From: an uncultured Verrucomicrobia subdivision 3 bacterium
GTDB taxonomy: Bacteria; Verrucomicrobiota; Verrucomicrobiia; Limisphaerales; UBA11358
Length of the DNA stretch: 64,000 nucleotides
Reading direction: 5' to 3'
NCBI GenBank assembly: GCA_903835255.1
Contig: CAILMI010000068.1
Location: forward strand, 26,661 to 90,660
The notes under the pieces were generated by a model. It saw nothing but the letters and a program-made list of their open reading frames with translations. It was not told the origin of the DNA and did not search any database. Position numbers and translations under genes: made by a program. Shown here in pieces: positions 43,560 to 52,835 of the stretch (positions within the stretch are counted from its first letter, which is position 1; the number at the start of each line of letters is the position of its first letter).

Positions 43560-44530
43560 GCAGAAAATCCCAAACGCGCACTTTTCAAAGCTGGGTGTTT
43601 TTTTGTTACCTCACCTTGGGTTTTGTGAGCTGGGGCGCTACCCCGGAGGCCGACACGGTTATTTCCCCAGCACCAGCGCCGGTGCCGCAGACGGCCCGCG
43701 AACTTTATAATGCCGGAAGCCGACAACTGCAGGCGGGCAAACTGGGCGATGCGGAGGCGCTCCTGGAATCTTCACTGGATCAACAAGAGGATGTGGTTCA
43801 GCCGGCCGCACTGTTCAATTTAGGTCATGTGCGCTTTGCCCAGGGAACCGAGGCGTTGAAAAAATCGCCGGGCGAGGTTGCCCCGCAGAGCCGGAGAGCG
43901 ACGGAGGCGGGGGACGAGGGAATCCGGAAAGCGACGGAGGCGCTTGCAAGCAGCGATGTGGCGCAGATGGTGGCGGCTTACTGGACCGGGCGCGGGGCGC
44001 GCCAGGAGATGCGCGCCGCCACCGACGCCGTCCGGCGCGCGATGGAGGCGCATGGTAAAACGCTGGCGAAATGGCGGCAGTCACTGAATGATTTCAGGAG
44101 CGCGGCAGAGCTGCGACCCTCCGACACCAATGCCGTGCGGAACGCTGAAATCGTCGCGCAGGCCATTGCCAGACTTGTGGACAGCATGCGGGAGATGCAG
44201 CAGTCCGCCGCCGGCCTGAGCGGACGGCAGACTGAGCTAAAGAGTTTGCTGGCCCAATTAAAAGGACGGATTCCGGGGCCCAGTCAAACCCCGGGAGCGC
44301 CGGGAGAAGACGGCGAGGAAGGCGAGGGAGGCGATCAGCCCCTGCCGGAATCGCTGAGCGGTCTGGAGGAACGAAGCGGCTCCGGCGGCGGTCTGGAATT
44401 AAACCTGTCCCCCGAAAAAGCCGGGGAACTGCTCAACACACTCCAGGCCGACGGCAAGCCGCTGCCACTGGGACAGGACGGGAAGTCCGAAATGGGTAAA
44501 CCACGGGACCGTTCCCAGCGCGTCTGGTGA
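43556..44530 (+). CDS. TPR protein BatC-like
   Basis: 324 residues. N-terminal signal or anchor (about 12-25), TPR repeats starting A-R-E-L-Y-N-A-G-S-R-Q-L-Q-A-G-K near 50, a helical middle rich in Ala/Arg/Glu, and a Gly/Glu/Pro-rich C-terminus. Position between batB and batD fits BatC, though it is longer than minimal family members. Confidence 0.8.
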   Translation: MSRKSQTRTFQSWVFFCYLTLGFVSWGATPEADTVISPAPAPVPQTARELYNAGSRQLQAGKLGDAEALLESSLDQQEDVVQPAALFNLGHVRFAQGTEALKKSPGEVAPQSRRATEAGDEGIRKATEALASSDVAQMVAAYWTGRGARQEMRAATDAVRRAMEAHGKTLAKWRQSLNDFRSAAELRPSDTNAVRNAEIVAQAIARLVDSMREMQQSAAGLSGRQTELKSLLAQLKGRIPGPSQTPGAPGEDGEEGEGGDQPLPESLSGLEERSGSGGGLELNLSPEKAGELLNTLQADGKPLPLGQDGKSEMGKPRDRSQRVW

Positions 44531-44537
44531 CAAAACT

Positions 44538-46382
44538 ATGCGCGCTGATTTTTTAATAAGGCCATTCAATCTCATCTGGCTGGCGGCGTTGGGATGGATG
44601 TCAGGGATGGCTGCCTTCGGATCCGCCAACGCCCAGACGGCATCTATGACACTGCCGGAACAGCTCATGCGCTCACAACCGGCGACGGACCTTTTGGCCC
44701 CGGTCACTTGCACAGCCTCCTTTGACCCGCCCCAGATCGGCCCGGGCGAAAAATCCATCTACCGCATCACCTTCAATGCGCCGGAAATTTCCATCCGGCG
44801 CCCCGAACCAATCCCTGCGCCCTCCCCGCTGAATTTGCACTGGCGGGCGAGCGGACAGAATCTGCAAATCATCGGCAACGTTGCTCAGACCTTCTCAACG
44901 TTCAATTACGAGGCAGTGCCGACGTTGCCGGGATCCTTCACGCTGCCGGAGTTTAATGTGGAGGTTTACGGCAAACCGGTGACGGTGCCGGCGGCGACTC
45001 TGGTCGTAAAATCCCAAAGGACGGAACCGGCCGAACTCGCCCGCCAGCTGGTCGTGGAACCCGCAGCGAACCGGGTTTTTGTCGGGGAACCCCTCAACGT
45101 CAGCGTGCGCCTGCAAGCCACTCCCGCCCACGGGGTCGAGGGCGTTTCCCAACTGCAACTCAACGGCGACGGATTCGTCACGGATAAAAGCGCCGCCCGG
45201 CAATCCATCCAGACCCTCAAAAAAAACGGGGTCCCCTTGCCGGCGTTTGTCTATGAGACGCGCATCACGCCCATCACCGCCGGAACAATAAAACTTTCTG
45301 CGCAGGGCTACACGGCCGGCATGCAGTTCAGCGGCCCAGTGGTCATCAGTGGTCAGGTGTCCCTTTCCAGCGGTCCGCCCCAATACCTGCTGCTCGATTC
45401 CGAACCCGTCACCATCGAGGTCCTCCCGCTGCCCACCGGGAACGAACTGCCCGGGTTCAACGGGGCGATCGGCCATTTCAGCTGCGATCCGCCCCTTCTG
45501 GCCACCAACCGATTGGCCGTGGGCGACCCGGTGCAACTCACGGTTATTTTTCGGGGGAGTCCGAATCTGGACCGCCTTCATCCGCCCCTGCCGCCGCGCA
45601 CCCCGGAATGGCAGATTTTCCCGGCCACCCCCGGCGGCAGCGTCGCAGCAGCCGGAACCAACCCGCCCGGAGCCCTCTTCCATTACACACTGATCCCCCT
45701 GTCCTATGCGCCCCGCGCGACACCCGCCATCCCCTTCAGCTGTTTTGACCCAGCCCTCGGCTGTTATCTGGACCTCACCATCCCCCCGGTCCCCGTCACC
45801 CTCCCCGCCGCCAATGCCGGCTCCGATGTGGACACCGCGCAACTGCTTGCAGAGGACGTGCCCGGATCCAGCCAAAGCCCCGGCTGGAGCCGGCTGGCCG
45901 CTACGCCGGGCCCTCGCTCAGCACTCTTGGGGCCGCTGCAATTCCATCCCTGGTTTTGGTTTGTTCAAGGACTGCCCGTCCTGGGATTCATCGGCCTGGG
46001 AATGTGGGAGCGCCGGCGGCGCCGGTGGGAACAGCATCCCGAATGGCGCCGGCGCCGGGAAGCCCGGCGCGCTCTGCGCCGCGCCCGCCGCGTCCTGGAA
46101 CGAGCCGCGGATGACGCCGACTTTTTACGCGGCGCCGTCAGCGCTCTTCAGATCGCCTGCGCGCCGCATTATTCGGCAACCCCCGGGGCCCTGGTGTGCG
46201 GCGACATCCTGCAATTGCTCCCCGCAGCAGAGCGGGAGGGCGAACCCGGGGAAACCGTGCGGCGCATTTTTGCCGCCGCCGATAGCGCCGCCTTCGCTGC
46301 CAATAAAGGAACCCGTTCAAATATTTTAGCCGAGAAAGTCCGCTTGAAAAAAATCTTGGCGAATTTGGAGGAGCGCTTGTGA
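44538..46382 (+). CDS. batD: BatD protein
   Basis: 614 residues: signal peptide, a long periplasmic region of Ig-like beta domains opening F-D-P-P-Q-I-G-P-G-E, with G-E-P-L-N-V-S-V-R-L near 180 and V-G-D-P-V-Q-L-T-V near 325, then one membrane helix near 475-490 and a basic cytoplasmic tail. Matches BatD. Its stop overlaps the GTG start of the next gene. Confidence 0.88.
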   Translation: MRADFLIRPFNLIWLAALGWMSGMAAFGSANAQTASMTLPEQLMRSQPATDLLAPVTCTASFDPPQIGPGEKSIYRITFNAPEISIRRPEPIPAPSPLNLHWRASGQNLQIIGNVAQTFSTFNYEAVPTLPGSFTLPEFNVEVYGKPVTVPAATLVVKSQRTEPAELARQLVVEPAANRVFVGEPLNVSVRLQATPAHGVEGVSQLQLNGDGFVTDKSAARQSIQTLKKNGVPLPAFVYETRITPITAGTIKLSAQGYTAGMQFSGPVVISGQVSLSSGPPQYLLLDSEPVTIEVLPLPTGNELPGFNGAIGHFSCDPPLLATNRLAVGDPVQLTVIFRGSPNLDRLHPPLPPRTPEWQIFPATPGGSVAAAGTNPPGALFHYTLIPLSYAPRATPAIPFSCFDPALGCYLDLTIPPVPVTLPAANAGSDVDTAQLLAEDVPGSSQSPGWSRLAATPGPRSALLGPLQFHPWFWFVQGLPVLGFIGLGMWERRRRRWEQHPEWRRRREARRALRRARRVLERAADDADFLRGAVSALQIACAPHYSATPGALVCGDILQLLPAAEREGEPGETVRRIFAAADSAAFAANKGTRSNILAEKVRLKKILANLEERL

Positions 46383-47116
46383 CTTTAGCGATTAAAAAAC
46401 TGCTGACATTGGTGGCGCTGCTGATGGGAACGCCCGCCCTGGGGACGGCTGGGGCAGATCTTTTTCGAGACGGCGTGGAGTCCTACGAAGCAGGCCGGTA
46501 CGAATCGGCGGCACACTCATTTCAAGCTTCCTTGGACAAGCACGTTTTCGCCGGGACACTGCTCAATCTTGGACTGGCCGAATGGCAGCAGGGTCACACC
46601 GGCGAGGCCATCGCCGCCTGGGAACAGTCCGCTTGGTTGAATCCGTTCGATCCGGGCGCGCGCATTAATCTGTCACAAGCCCGCGAAAGGGCCGGGCTCG
46701 ATCCGCTCGAACTTACCCGATGCGAGCGGACGTCCACCTGGCTGCCTCCGGGACTCTGGGCGGGCATGGCCACCCTCAGCCTGTGGCTGGCAGTGGCCAT
46801 GGTGACCCTGCCGGAATTTTTCAGGAGGCGAAAGGCGGGCTGGCATCAAACCCTGTCGGCGCTGGCCCTGGGGCTATTCCTCCTCAGCCTGGCACCCAAC
46901 ATCGGCGTCCTGACCCGCGCCAACACCGGCATCCTCACCGAAAAAAACACGTCGCTCCGGCGGACGCCCACGCCTTCGGCGGAGGTGGTGGCGACACTGG
47001 CGGCGGGCGAATCCTGCCGCCGATTGCGGGAGCGCGGCGACTATTGGCTGGTCCACACCCGCCGCGGCAACGGCTGGATCGAACGGCAACAGGCGCAACT
47101 GCTGCGCCTGGAATAG
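46379..47116 (+). CDS. TPR-SH3 protein BatE-like
   Basis: 245 residues starting at GTG 46379, with GGAGGAG 7-13 nt upstream. Signal peptide, TPR units (F-R-D-G-V-E-S-Y-E-A-G-R-Y-E-S-A), two membrane helices near 118-170, and a C-terminal bacterial SH3 domain (R-R-T-P-T-P-S-A-E-V, G-D-Y-W-L-V-H-T, G-W-I). Closes the moxR-bat operon. Confidence 0.85.
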   Translation: MTLAIKKLLTLVALLMGTPALGTAGADLFRDGVESYEAGRYESAAHSFQASLDKHVFAGTLLNLGLAEWQQGHTGEAIAAWEQSAWLNPFDPGARINLSQARERAGLDPLELTRCERTSTWLPPGLWAGMATLSLWLAVAMVTLPEFFRRRKAGWHQTLSALALGLFLLSLAPNIGVLTRANTGILTEKNTSLRRTPTPSAEVVATLAAGESCRRLRERGDYWLVHTRRGNGWIERQQAQLLRLE

Positions 47117-47367
47117 ATCGGACCGAACCGCAGGCTGTTTTTGCCGCACGGCATTTCAAGCGCCGATTCTCAGCAAAAATCCGTGTTACAAAACACCGCG
47201 TCCTGAGCGACGTTGCAAACCAATCAAGACCAACGAAGGAGACGCTCCGGTCAGGGGAGTGCGTAATTCCTTAATAAAAAACGCTTTTTTAACTTGGCGG
47301 AAGGTTTCGAGACCGCTTTAATAGGGCTTCACTGTCCGTTCAACCAAAAAAACAAACTGATAAAATT

Positions 47368-47655
47368 ATGGCAAAAGCTCTGACCAAATCCCAGATCGCG
47401 GCTGAAATCGCGACCAAGAACAACCTCAGCAAAAAGCAGACTGTTGAGATTCTCGAATCCATCGTGCAATTGGCTTACAAGAACGCCAAGAACACTTTCA
47501 CCCTGCCCGGCCTCGGCAAGCTGGTGCTGGTCAATCGCAAAGCCCGCATGGGCCGCAACCCCGCCACGGGCGAAGCGATCAAGATCAAAGCCAAGCGCGT
47601 CGTGAAGTTCCGCGTGGCCAAAGCGGCCAAAGACGCCATCCTCGGCACCAAGTAA
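47368..47655 (+). CDS. HU-family DNA-binding protein
   Basis: 95 residues, standard HU/IHF size: two N-terminal helices (L-T-K-S-Q-I-A-A-E-I-A), then the DNA-arm G-R-N-P-A-T-G-E near 69. Very basic. Monocistronic, 251 bp after the bat operon and followed by a strong terminator, consistent with high expression. Confidence 0.95.
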   Translation: MAKALTKSQIAAEIATKNNLSKKQTVEILESIVQLAYKNAKNTFTLPGLGKLVLVNRKARMGRNPATGEAIKIKAKRVVKFRVAKAAKDAILGTK

Positions 47656-47671
47656 TTCTCCCTTCCATTCC

Positions 47672-47704
47672 AAGGCACTCTGATTTTTCAGAGTGCCTTT
47701 TTTT
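47672..47704 (+). terminator. Rho-independent terminator of the HU gene
   Basis: A perfect 12-bp stem AAGGCACTCTGA/TCAGAGTGCCTT with a TTTT loop, running directly into a T tract, 16 bp after the HU stop codon. Confidence 0.95.
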
Positions 47705-47895
47705 ACGTCCAAAATTTCCTACCCGTGGGGCCAATGAGGGGCGCTACGCCATGGTTTGACCCCTCACGGGTAAATCAATAATGCGTTAGCAGGTTGAGGT
47801 GACCCATGAAAGTGTCACCTCTTAGATCGGAACCGCGCCAGTCTCAGGCGGCAAATTCTTGCGCCGGGAAGCCCTTCCGTGGACAGTACCGGCGG

Positions 47896-49338
47896 ATGCA
47901 TTGGCTCAGCGACATTTTCCGGTTCTGGCCTCTGCTCGGGGCGGGGTTCAATGTGTTTGCCTCGGCGCTGGCTTCCGGTCACGCCCTCCTCCACAAACGC
48001 GATCCGCGGGCGGCAACCCTCTGGCTGGGGGTTATCTGGCTGGTGCCCGCGCTTGGCCCTCTCCTCTATCTCGCGCTGGGCATCAACCGCCTCCAGCGCC
48101 GCGCCCTTCCGACCGGCGCTCATCCCGCCCCGGCCCGCCCGGTTCCAGAGGACCTCGGCGAACCCCGGCCCGAGAGCGCGGGGCATCTCCAGCAACTCGC
48201 CCGAATTGTTTACCGCGTGGTAAATCGCCCCCTCACGCCCGGCAACCGCCTCCAGCCGCTGATCAATGGCGATGCCGCCTTTCCCGCCATGCTGGCGGCC
48301 ATCGACCAAGCAGAAAAATCCATTTCGCTGTCCTGCTATATTTTCGACAACGACCCGGCAGGCCAGCAGTTTGCCGCCGCTCTGGGTCGCGCCGTCCAGC
48401 GGGGCGTGGCCGTGCGGGTATTGATCGACGCCGCTGGCACGCGCTATTCCTGGCCCTCCATCGCCCGCACCCTTAGGCGCGCCCAAATACCCTTTGCAAA
48501 ATTCCTGCCCGCCTCGCTCTTCCAACCCTGGCGCGTCGCCACCCTCAACCTGCGCAACCATCGTAAGATCCTGGTGGTGGACGGACAGATGGGTTTCACC
48601 GGCGGCATAAACCTCCGTCAAGGTCATTGCCTCGACAGTTCCCCCCGCAGCCCCGTCCAGGATCTGCACTTCCGTGTGGAAGGTCCCATTGCCACCCACT
48701 TGCAGGAGGCATTTGCAAACGACTGGGCCTTCACCACCGGGGAAACCCTCGAGGGCACCGCCTGGTTCCCGGAAGTGAAGGAGGCCGGCACCGTCATCGC
48801 CCGCGTCATCAACGACGGGCCGGATGCGGATTACGACAAGCTGCGCTGGACGCTGCTGGCCGCGCTGGGCGAGGCGCAGACCTCGGTAAAAATCCTGACG
48901 CCTTATTTTCTGCCGGACCCCGCATTGGTGGCCGCGCTCAATCTCGCGGCGCTGCGCGGGGTGCGGGTGGACATCCTGCTTCCGGGAAAAAATAACCTGC
49001 CGCTAGTGCACTGGGCCTCGCGCGCGCTCTGGTGGCAATTGCTGGAACGCGGCTGCCACCTGTGGCTAACCCCGCCCCCCTTCGATCATTCCAAGCTGAT
49101 GATCGTGGACGGACACTGGGTACTGCTGGGATCAGCCAACTGGGATGCGCGCAGCCTGCGGTTGAACTTTGAATTGAACGTGGAATGCTACGGCCGCGAG
49201 TTCGCCGCAGAAATGGAACAGATCCTGGACTTGAAATTTCGCGGGGCGGAAGAAGTGACCCTCGCCGCCGTGGACGCTCGGCCGGTTTCAGAAAAACTGT
49301 GCGACGCCGCCGCCCGCCTGTTTTCTCCCTACCTTTGA
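47896..49338 (+). CDS. cls: Cardiolipin synthase (phospholipase D family)
   Basis: 480 residues from the ATG at 47896, typical of ClsA; an upstream start at 47806 would add 30 unlike residues. Two N-terminal membrane helices, then two PLD domains with HKD motifs H222-R-K-I-L-V-V-D and H398-S-K-L-M-I-V-D, each followed by a G-S/G-N-type segment. Condenses phosphatidylglycerol to cardiolipin. Converges on maf. Confidence 0.93.
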   Translation: MHWLSDIFRFWPLLGAGFNVFASALASGHALLHKRDPRAATLWLGVIWLVPALGPLLYLALGINRLQRRALPTGAHPAPARPVPEDLGEPRPESAGHLQQLARIVYRVVNRPLTPGNRLQPLINGDAAFPAMLAAIDQAEKSISLSCYIFDNDPAGQQFAAALGRAVQRGVAVRVLIDAAGTRYSWPSIARTLRRAQIPFAKFLPASLFQPWRVATLNLRNHRKILVVDGQMGFTGGINLRQGHCLDSSPRSPVQDLHFRVEGPIATHLQEAFANDWAFTTGETLEGTAWFPEVKEAGTVIARVINDGPDADYDKLRWTLLAALGEAQTSVKILTPYFLPDPALVAALNLAALRGVRVDILLPGKNNLPLVHWASRALWWQLLERGCHLWLTPPPFDHSKLMIVDGHWVLLGSANWDARSLRLNFELNVECYGREFAAEMEQILDLKFRGAEEVTLAAVDARPVSEKLCDAAARLFSPYL

Positions 49339-49398
49339 CACTACCCCCGGCTGATCACCCTGAAGGAATACGGAATCTAAAAACGGCTCACACGACGG

Positions 49399-50001
49399 TC
49401 AGCGCTCGACCGAATGGAGATCGCCCAATGCCCTCCCAAAAAAAGTCAGCTCCGCCCGCAAGCGTTCCAACGGCAGCCCGACCACATTGCTGTACGATCC
49501 CTCAATGTGCGACACAATCCTCTCGCCGTGCTCCTGAAGAGCATAGCCGCCCGCCTTGTCGAGCGGGTTGATCCGGGACAGATAGTCCCCAATCTGATCG
49601 GCATTGAGCGGGTGAAACACCACGTCCGTACACACCGCAAACAGCCGTTCACGGAGGGCGCGCCGGTGGATCAAGCTAACCCCGGTGACGACCTGGTGGG
49701 TCCGCCCCTGCAGGCGCGACAGCATCAAACGCGCCTCAGCCAGATCGCCTGGCTTGCCGAGGGGCTCGCCGTCGAGAAAGACCAGCGTGTCCGCACCCAG
49801 AACCCAGGCGTCGGGGATTGTTTCAGCCACGGCGCGTGCCTTGCGGTGCGCGTTGAGCTGGCAGAGTTCCAGCGGGGAAAGATGTTCATGCCAGAGTTCT
49901 TCCGCCGCGCTGGGCACAACCTTGAAATCCAATACCAACGACCGCAACAGCTCCGCTCGGCGCGGCGAAGTGGAGGCCAGAATGAATGGCGGCAGGTCCA
50001 T
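49399..50001 (-). CDS. maf: Maf-family nucleotide pyrophosphatase
   Basis: 200 residues from the ATG at 50001 (50019 also possible). Signature L-A-S-T-S-P-R-R-A-E-L-L near residue 8, V-L-G-A-D-T-L-V near 70, and D-K-A-G-G-Y-A-L-Q near 150. Hydrolyses modified or canonical dTTP/UTP/CTP; linked to septation arrest in some bacteria. Confidence 0.93.
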   Translation of the reverse strand: MDLPPFILASTSPRRAELLRSLVLDFKVVPSAAEELWHEHLSPLELCQLNAHRKARAVAETIPDAWVLGADTLVFLDGEPLGKPGDLAEARLMLSRLQGRTHQVVTGVSLIHRRALRERLFAVCTDVVFHPLNADQIGDYLSRINPLDKAGGYALQEHGERIVSHIEGSYSNVVGLPLERLRAELTFFGRALGDLHSVER

Positions 50002-50019
50002 GACAGCATTTATAATCAT

Positions 50020-50590
50020 TAAAATCTGACCTGTCGAGCGGCAGCAAGTCAGCAGGCAACAGGCAGCAGGTAAAGCAGTTCAACTTAACCGTGGCACTTC
50101 GAGCTGGTAGGGCGGGCAGTCCCCTGCCCGCCGCGGTTGCCAACCCACGTCGTCTTATGCCCGGGGCGGCGCGCACGGAGTGACGCGCCCTACCTAGCCG
50201 CGACCCAGCGAGGGCGGCAGCCGATCCTTGGGTCGATCAATCCAGATTCATACATCCTTCATCCACCCAAATGTATCCGGTCTGCTCTTGCTACTGAAGC
50301 CGGGGTATTAACAAAGCGATCCGCTTGCGTAAAAAAGTCCGCAGGTAGGGCGGGCAGTCCCCTGCCCGCCGCGGTTGCCAACCCACGCGCCCTGGTTTGC
50401 CCACGATGGCGCGTACGGAGCAACGCGCCCCACCGGTACCGCAGTTGCTAGGAACGGCTATAGGGGGCAGACAAGCGGATCGCGATGCTGCCTGTATTTC
50501 CTCGCCTCTCGCCAGGGGAGGCGAGGGACGGGAAAAGGAGGTGCCACAATTAGGATTCCGCCCATGGGCCGGGTGCTTTATAGTGACCCT
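50020..50590. other. Gene-free region with dispersed repeat copy 2
   Basis: No credible gene in this stretch. Most of it is copy 2 of the ~380-bp repeat; the remainder (about 50456-50590) is the leader of aroK without a clear promoter. Confidence 0.75.
50076..50455 (+). repeat. ~380-bp dispersed palindromic repeat, copy 2
   Basis: Partner of 27947-28322. Here both internal subunits keep the GGTAGGGCGGGCAGTCCCC opening (about 50105 and 50344). The first closes with CGCGCCCTACC and the second with CGCGCCCCACC. Better preserved than copy 1. Confidence 0.88.
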
Positions 50591-51130
50591 ATGCACAGCG
50601 GCCGTCATCTCGTCAATATTGCGCTCATCGGATTCATGGGCACCGGCAAGACCACCGTCGGCCGGCTCGTTGCGGAACAGCTGCGGTTCGAGTATGTGGA
50701 CACCGACGAACTGATCCAGGCCGGGACGGGCCGCACGATTGCAGATATTTTTGCAAAAGAGGGCGAACCGGCTTTTCGCGCGCTGGAGCAAAAAGTGGTC
50801 AAGGAACTGGCCAGCCGCACCCGGACCGTCATCGCCACTGGCGGCGGCTTGCCGGTCAACCCGGACAATTTGACGAGCCTCAAGACCCATTCGCTGGTGG
50901 TATGCCTCTGGTCATCACCCGAGAAGATATGGGAGCGGGTCCGGCACCAAAGCCACCGCCCGCTGCTGCACGACGCCAATCCGCAAGCCAAAATCCGCGA
51001 GCTGCTCGCCGCGCGCGAACGCTTCTACAAACAGGCCGATGTCCTGCTGAACACAGACCTGCGATCCCTCCGCGAAGTCACCCGGCAAGTAGCTCATCAA
51101 TTCCAATTGGAGTCCGCCGGTGCAAAATGA
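50591..51130 (+). CDS. aroK: Shikimate kinase
   Basis: 179 residues from the ATG at 50591; an ATG at 50564 is possible, and the longer frame to 50375 runs into the repeat. Walker A G-F-M-G-T-G-K-T-T near 14, D-T-D-E (34-37), F-R-A-L-E, G-G-G near 80 and R-P-L-L near 120. Phosphorylates shikimate in aromatic amino acid synthesis. Overlaps queG by 4 bp. Confidence 0.92.
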   Translation: MHSGRHLVNIALIGFMGTGKTTVGRLVAEQLRFEYVDTDELIQAGTGRTIADIFAKEGEPAFRALEQKVVKELASRTRTVIATGGGLPVNPDNLTSLKTHSLVVCLWSSPEKIWERVRHQSHRPLLHDANPQAKIRELLAARERFYKQADVLLNTDLRSLREVTRQVAHQFQLESAGAK

Positions 51131-52170
51131 AAGCGGCTCTCCGTCAGCGCGCTCTGGAACTGGGCTTTGACGACTGCCGGGTCACCCGCGCCGCTGCACC
51201 CGAATCGGCAGGGAAATTCGCGGACTGGCTGGCCTCGGGGTTTCATGGAGAAATGGCGTGGCTTGAACGCAATGCCGCAAAACGGATGGATCCGCAAAAA
51301 GTCCTGCCCGGTGCAAAAAGCCTGCTCATCCTCGCCGCCAGTTATGACTCTCCCCCATCAGCCAGCGAACTCCCCGCAAATCGGAGGGGCGTGGTGGCCC
51401 GGTACGCCCGGTTCGGCGATTACCACGAGGTGCTCGGCGAACGACTGAAATCTCTGACTTCCTTCCTGGACCAGCTGGGAGGCCCTGGCACGCGGTCCCT
51501 CTGGTATGTGGACACCGGGCCGCTGCTGGAGCGGGACCTGGCCCAACGGGCCGGACTGGGCTTTGTGGGCAAGCACACCAACCTCATCAGCCGCCGACTG
51601 GGCAATTGGATTTTCCTCGCCGAAATCATCACCACGCTGGAGCTCGAACCGGATGCGCCGGAGAAAAATCATTGCGGCAGCTGCACCCGCTGCCTGACCG
51701 CCTGCCCGACCCACGCCATCACCGCGCCCTTCCAATTGGACGCGCGCCGCTGCATCTCCTACCTCACGATTGAACTCAAGGGCGCGATTCCGGTTGAGTT
51801 GCGCCCCGCCATCGGCAACCGGATCTACGGATGCGACGATTGTCTGGCGGCGTGTCCATGGAACCGGTTTGCGAGAGAAGGCAGCCTGATGAAAGCGCAT
51901 GCGCGGGAAGATTTGCGGACGCCGGATTTAATCGAGCTGCTGCGACTGGACGAGGCCGGGTTCAAATCGCGCTTTGCGGGATCACCGATACGGCGGACCA
52001 AGCGGCGCGGCTTATTGCGGAACGTGTGTGTGGCATTGGGGAACAGCGGCGATCCGGGTGCCCTGCCCGACCTGGAGCGTGCGACGTGCGACAGCGAACC
52101 CTTGGTGGCGGAGCACGCTCGCTGGGCGATCGAAAGGATACGGCATCTTCAGAACCAGTCAGCCGATTGA
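51127..52170 (+). CDS. queG: Epoxyqueuosine reductase
   Basis: 347 residues from the ATG at 51127. Two [4Fe-4S] ferredoxin-like motifs, C-G-S-C-T-R-C-L-T-A-C-P near 180 and C-D-D-C-L-A-A-C-P near 237, the family core Y-A-R-F-G-D-Y-H near 95 and V-D-T-G-P-L-L-E-R near 130, and a short C-terminal HEAT-like part. Cobalamin-dependent last step of queuosine tRNA modification. Converges with the cytochrome gene at 52236. Confidence 0.93.
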   Translation: MKAALRQRALELGFDDCRVTRAAAPESAGKFADWLASGFHGEMAWLERNAAKRMDPQKVLPGAKSLLILAASYDSPPSASELPANRRGVVARYARFGDYHEVLGERLKSLTSFLDQLGGPGTRSLWYVDTGPLLERDLAQRAGLGFVGKHTNLISRRLGNWIFLAEIITTLELEPDAPEKNHCGSCTRCLTACPTHAITAPFQLDARRCISYLTIELKGAIPVELRPAIGNRIYGCDDCLAACPWNRFAREGSLMKAHAREDLRTPDLIELLRLDEAGFKSRFAGSPIRRTKRRGLLRNVCVALGNSGDPGALPDLERATCDSEPLVAEHARWAIERIRHLQNQSAD

Positions 52171-52235
52171 ACCGGAACCCTGGAGTGGAAATAAACCGCC
52201 AAGGCGCCAAGGACGCCAAGTTCCAAAAAACGGAA

Positions 52236-52835
52236 TTATTCCGGTAAGGCCTGAAGCGTTTCGGCGGTCATCGCCTGCGGGCGGGCGCCCAGGCTGGCGC
52301 GGATGGCTTTGATGTCCTCGGCTGTCACTTCCCCGGCCTTGTTGCCCCAGGAACCACGGATGTACGTCAGGACATTGGCCAAATCCGCGTCCGACAGGGC
52401 CATGCCCATCGCCGCCATGGCCATATTCCAATCTTTGCCGGCAACTTTGATCGGCCCGTTGATCCCCGCCAGCGGAATATGCGCGAGCCGGTTGAAGCCC
52501 CGGGTGATGACATATTCCGATCCGGCCAACTGGGGAGCCTGGCCGGCTTTGCCGATCCCGTCGTTGCCGTGGCAAGTGCCGCAGACGGATTCATAGGATT
52601 TCTTGCCCGCCGCCAACGCCGCCGCCGCCCCGGATTTGGGCTGATACGCATCCAGCTGCGCCGCGTTGTCGAAGGGCGCGTACACCTGACGATCGAACCA
52701 GCCGCTGTGATGGTCGAAATAAATCCCGCCCAGATACAGCAGCGTCAGCAGCACAACGAGTGTCCACATGGGGAGGTGCGACCGAGCCGCAGTGGGTTCA
52801 GTGCCGGACTTGGGAGAAGAGTTTTCGTCGCTCAT
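52236..52835 (-). CDS. Membrane-anchored monohaem cytochrome c (CcoP-like)
   Basis: 199 residues. One membrane helix (about 22-42) and a single haem site C85-G-T-C-H89; CcoP proteins normally have two haems, so this is a shortened relative. Last gene of the long act-cco-like operon; its ATG overlaps the stop of the gene before it. Probably an electron carrier for the associated complex. Confidence 0.82.
   Translation of the reverse strand: MSDENSSPKSGTEPTAARSHLPMWTLVVLLTLLYLGGIYFDHHSGWFDRQVYAPFDNAAQLDAYQPKSGAAAALAAGKKSYESVCGTCHGNDGIGKAGQAPQLAGSEYVITRGFNRLAHIPLAGINGPIKVAGKDWNMAMAAMGMALSDADLANVLTYIRGSWGNKAGEVTAEDIKAIRASLGARPQAMTAETLQALPE

Noticed and set aside
52171..52235. Repeat-like CGCCAAGGCGCCAAGGACGCCAAG between queG and the cytochrome gene
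   Set aside because: Short, single occurrence in the window; not enough to call an element.
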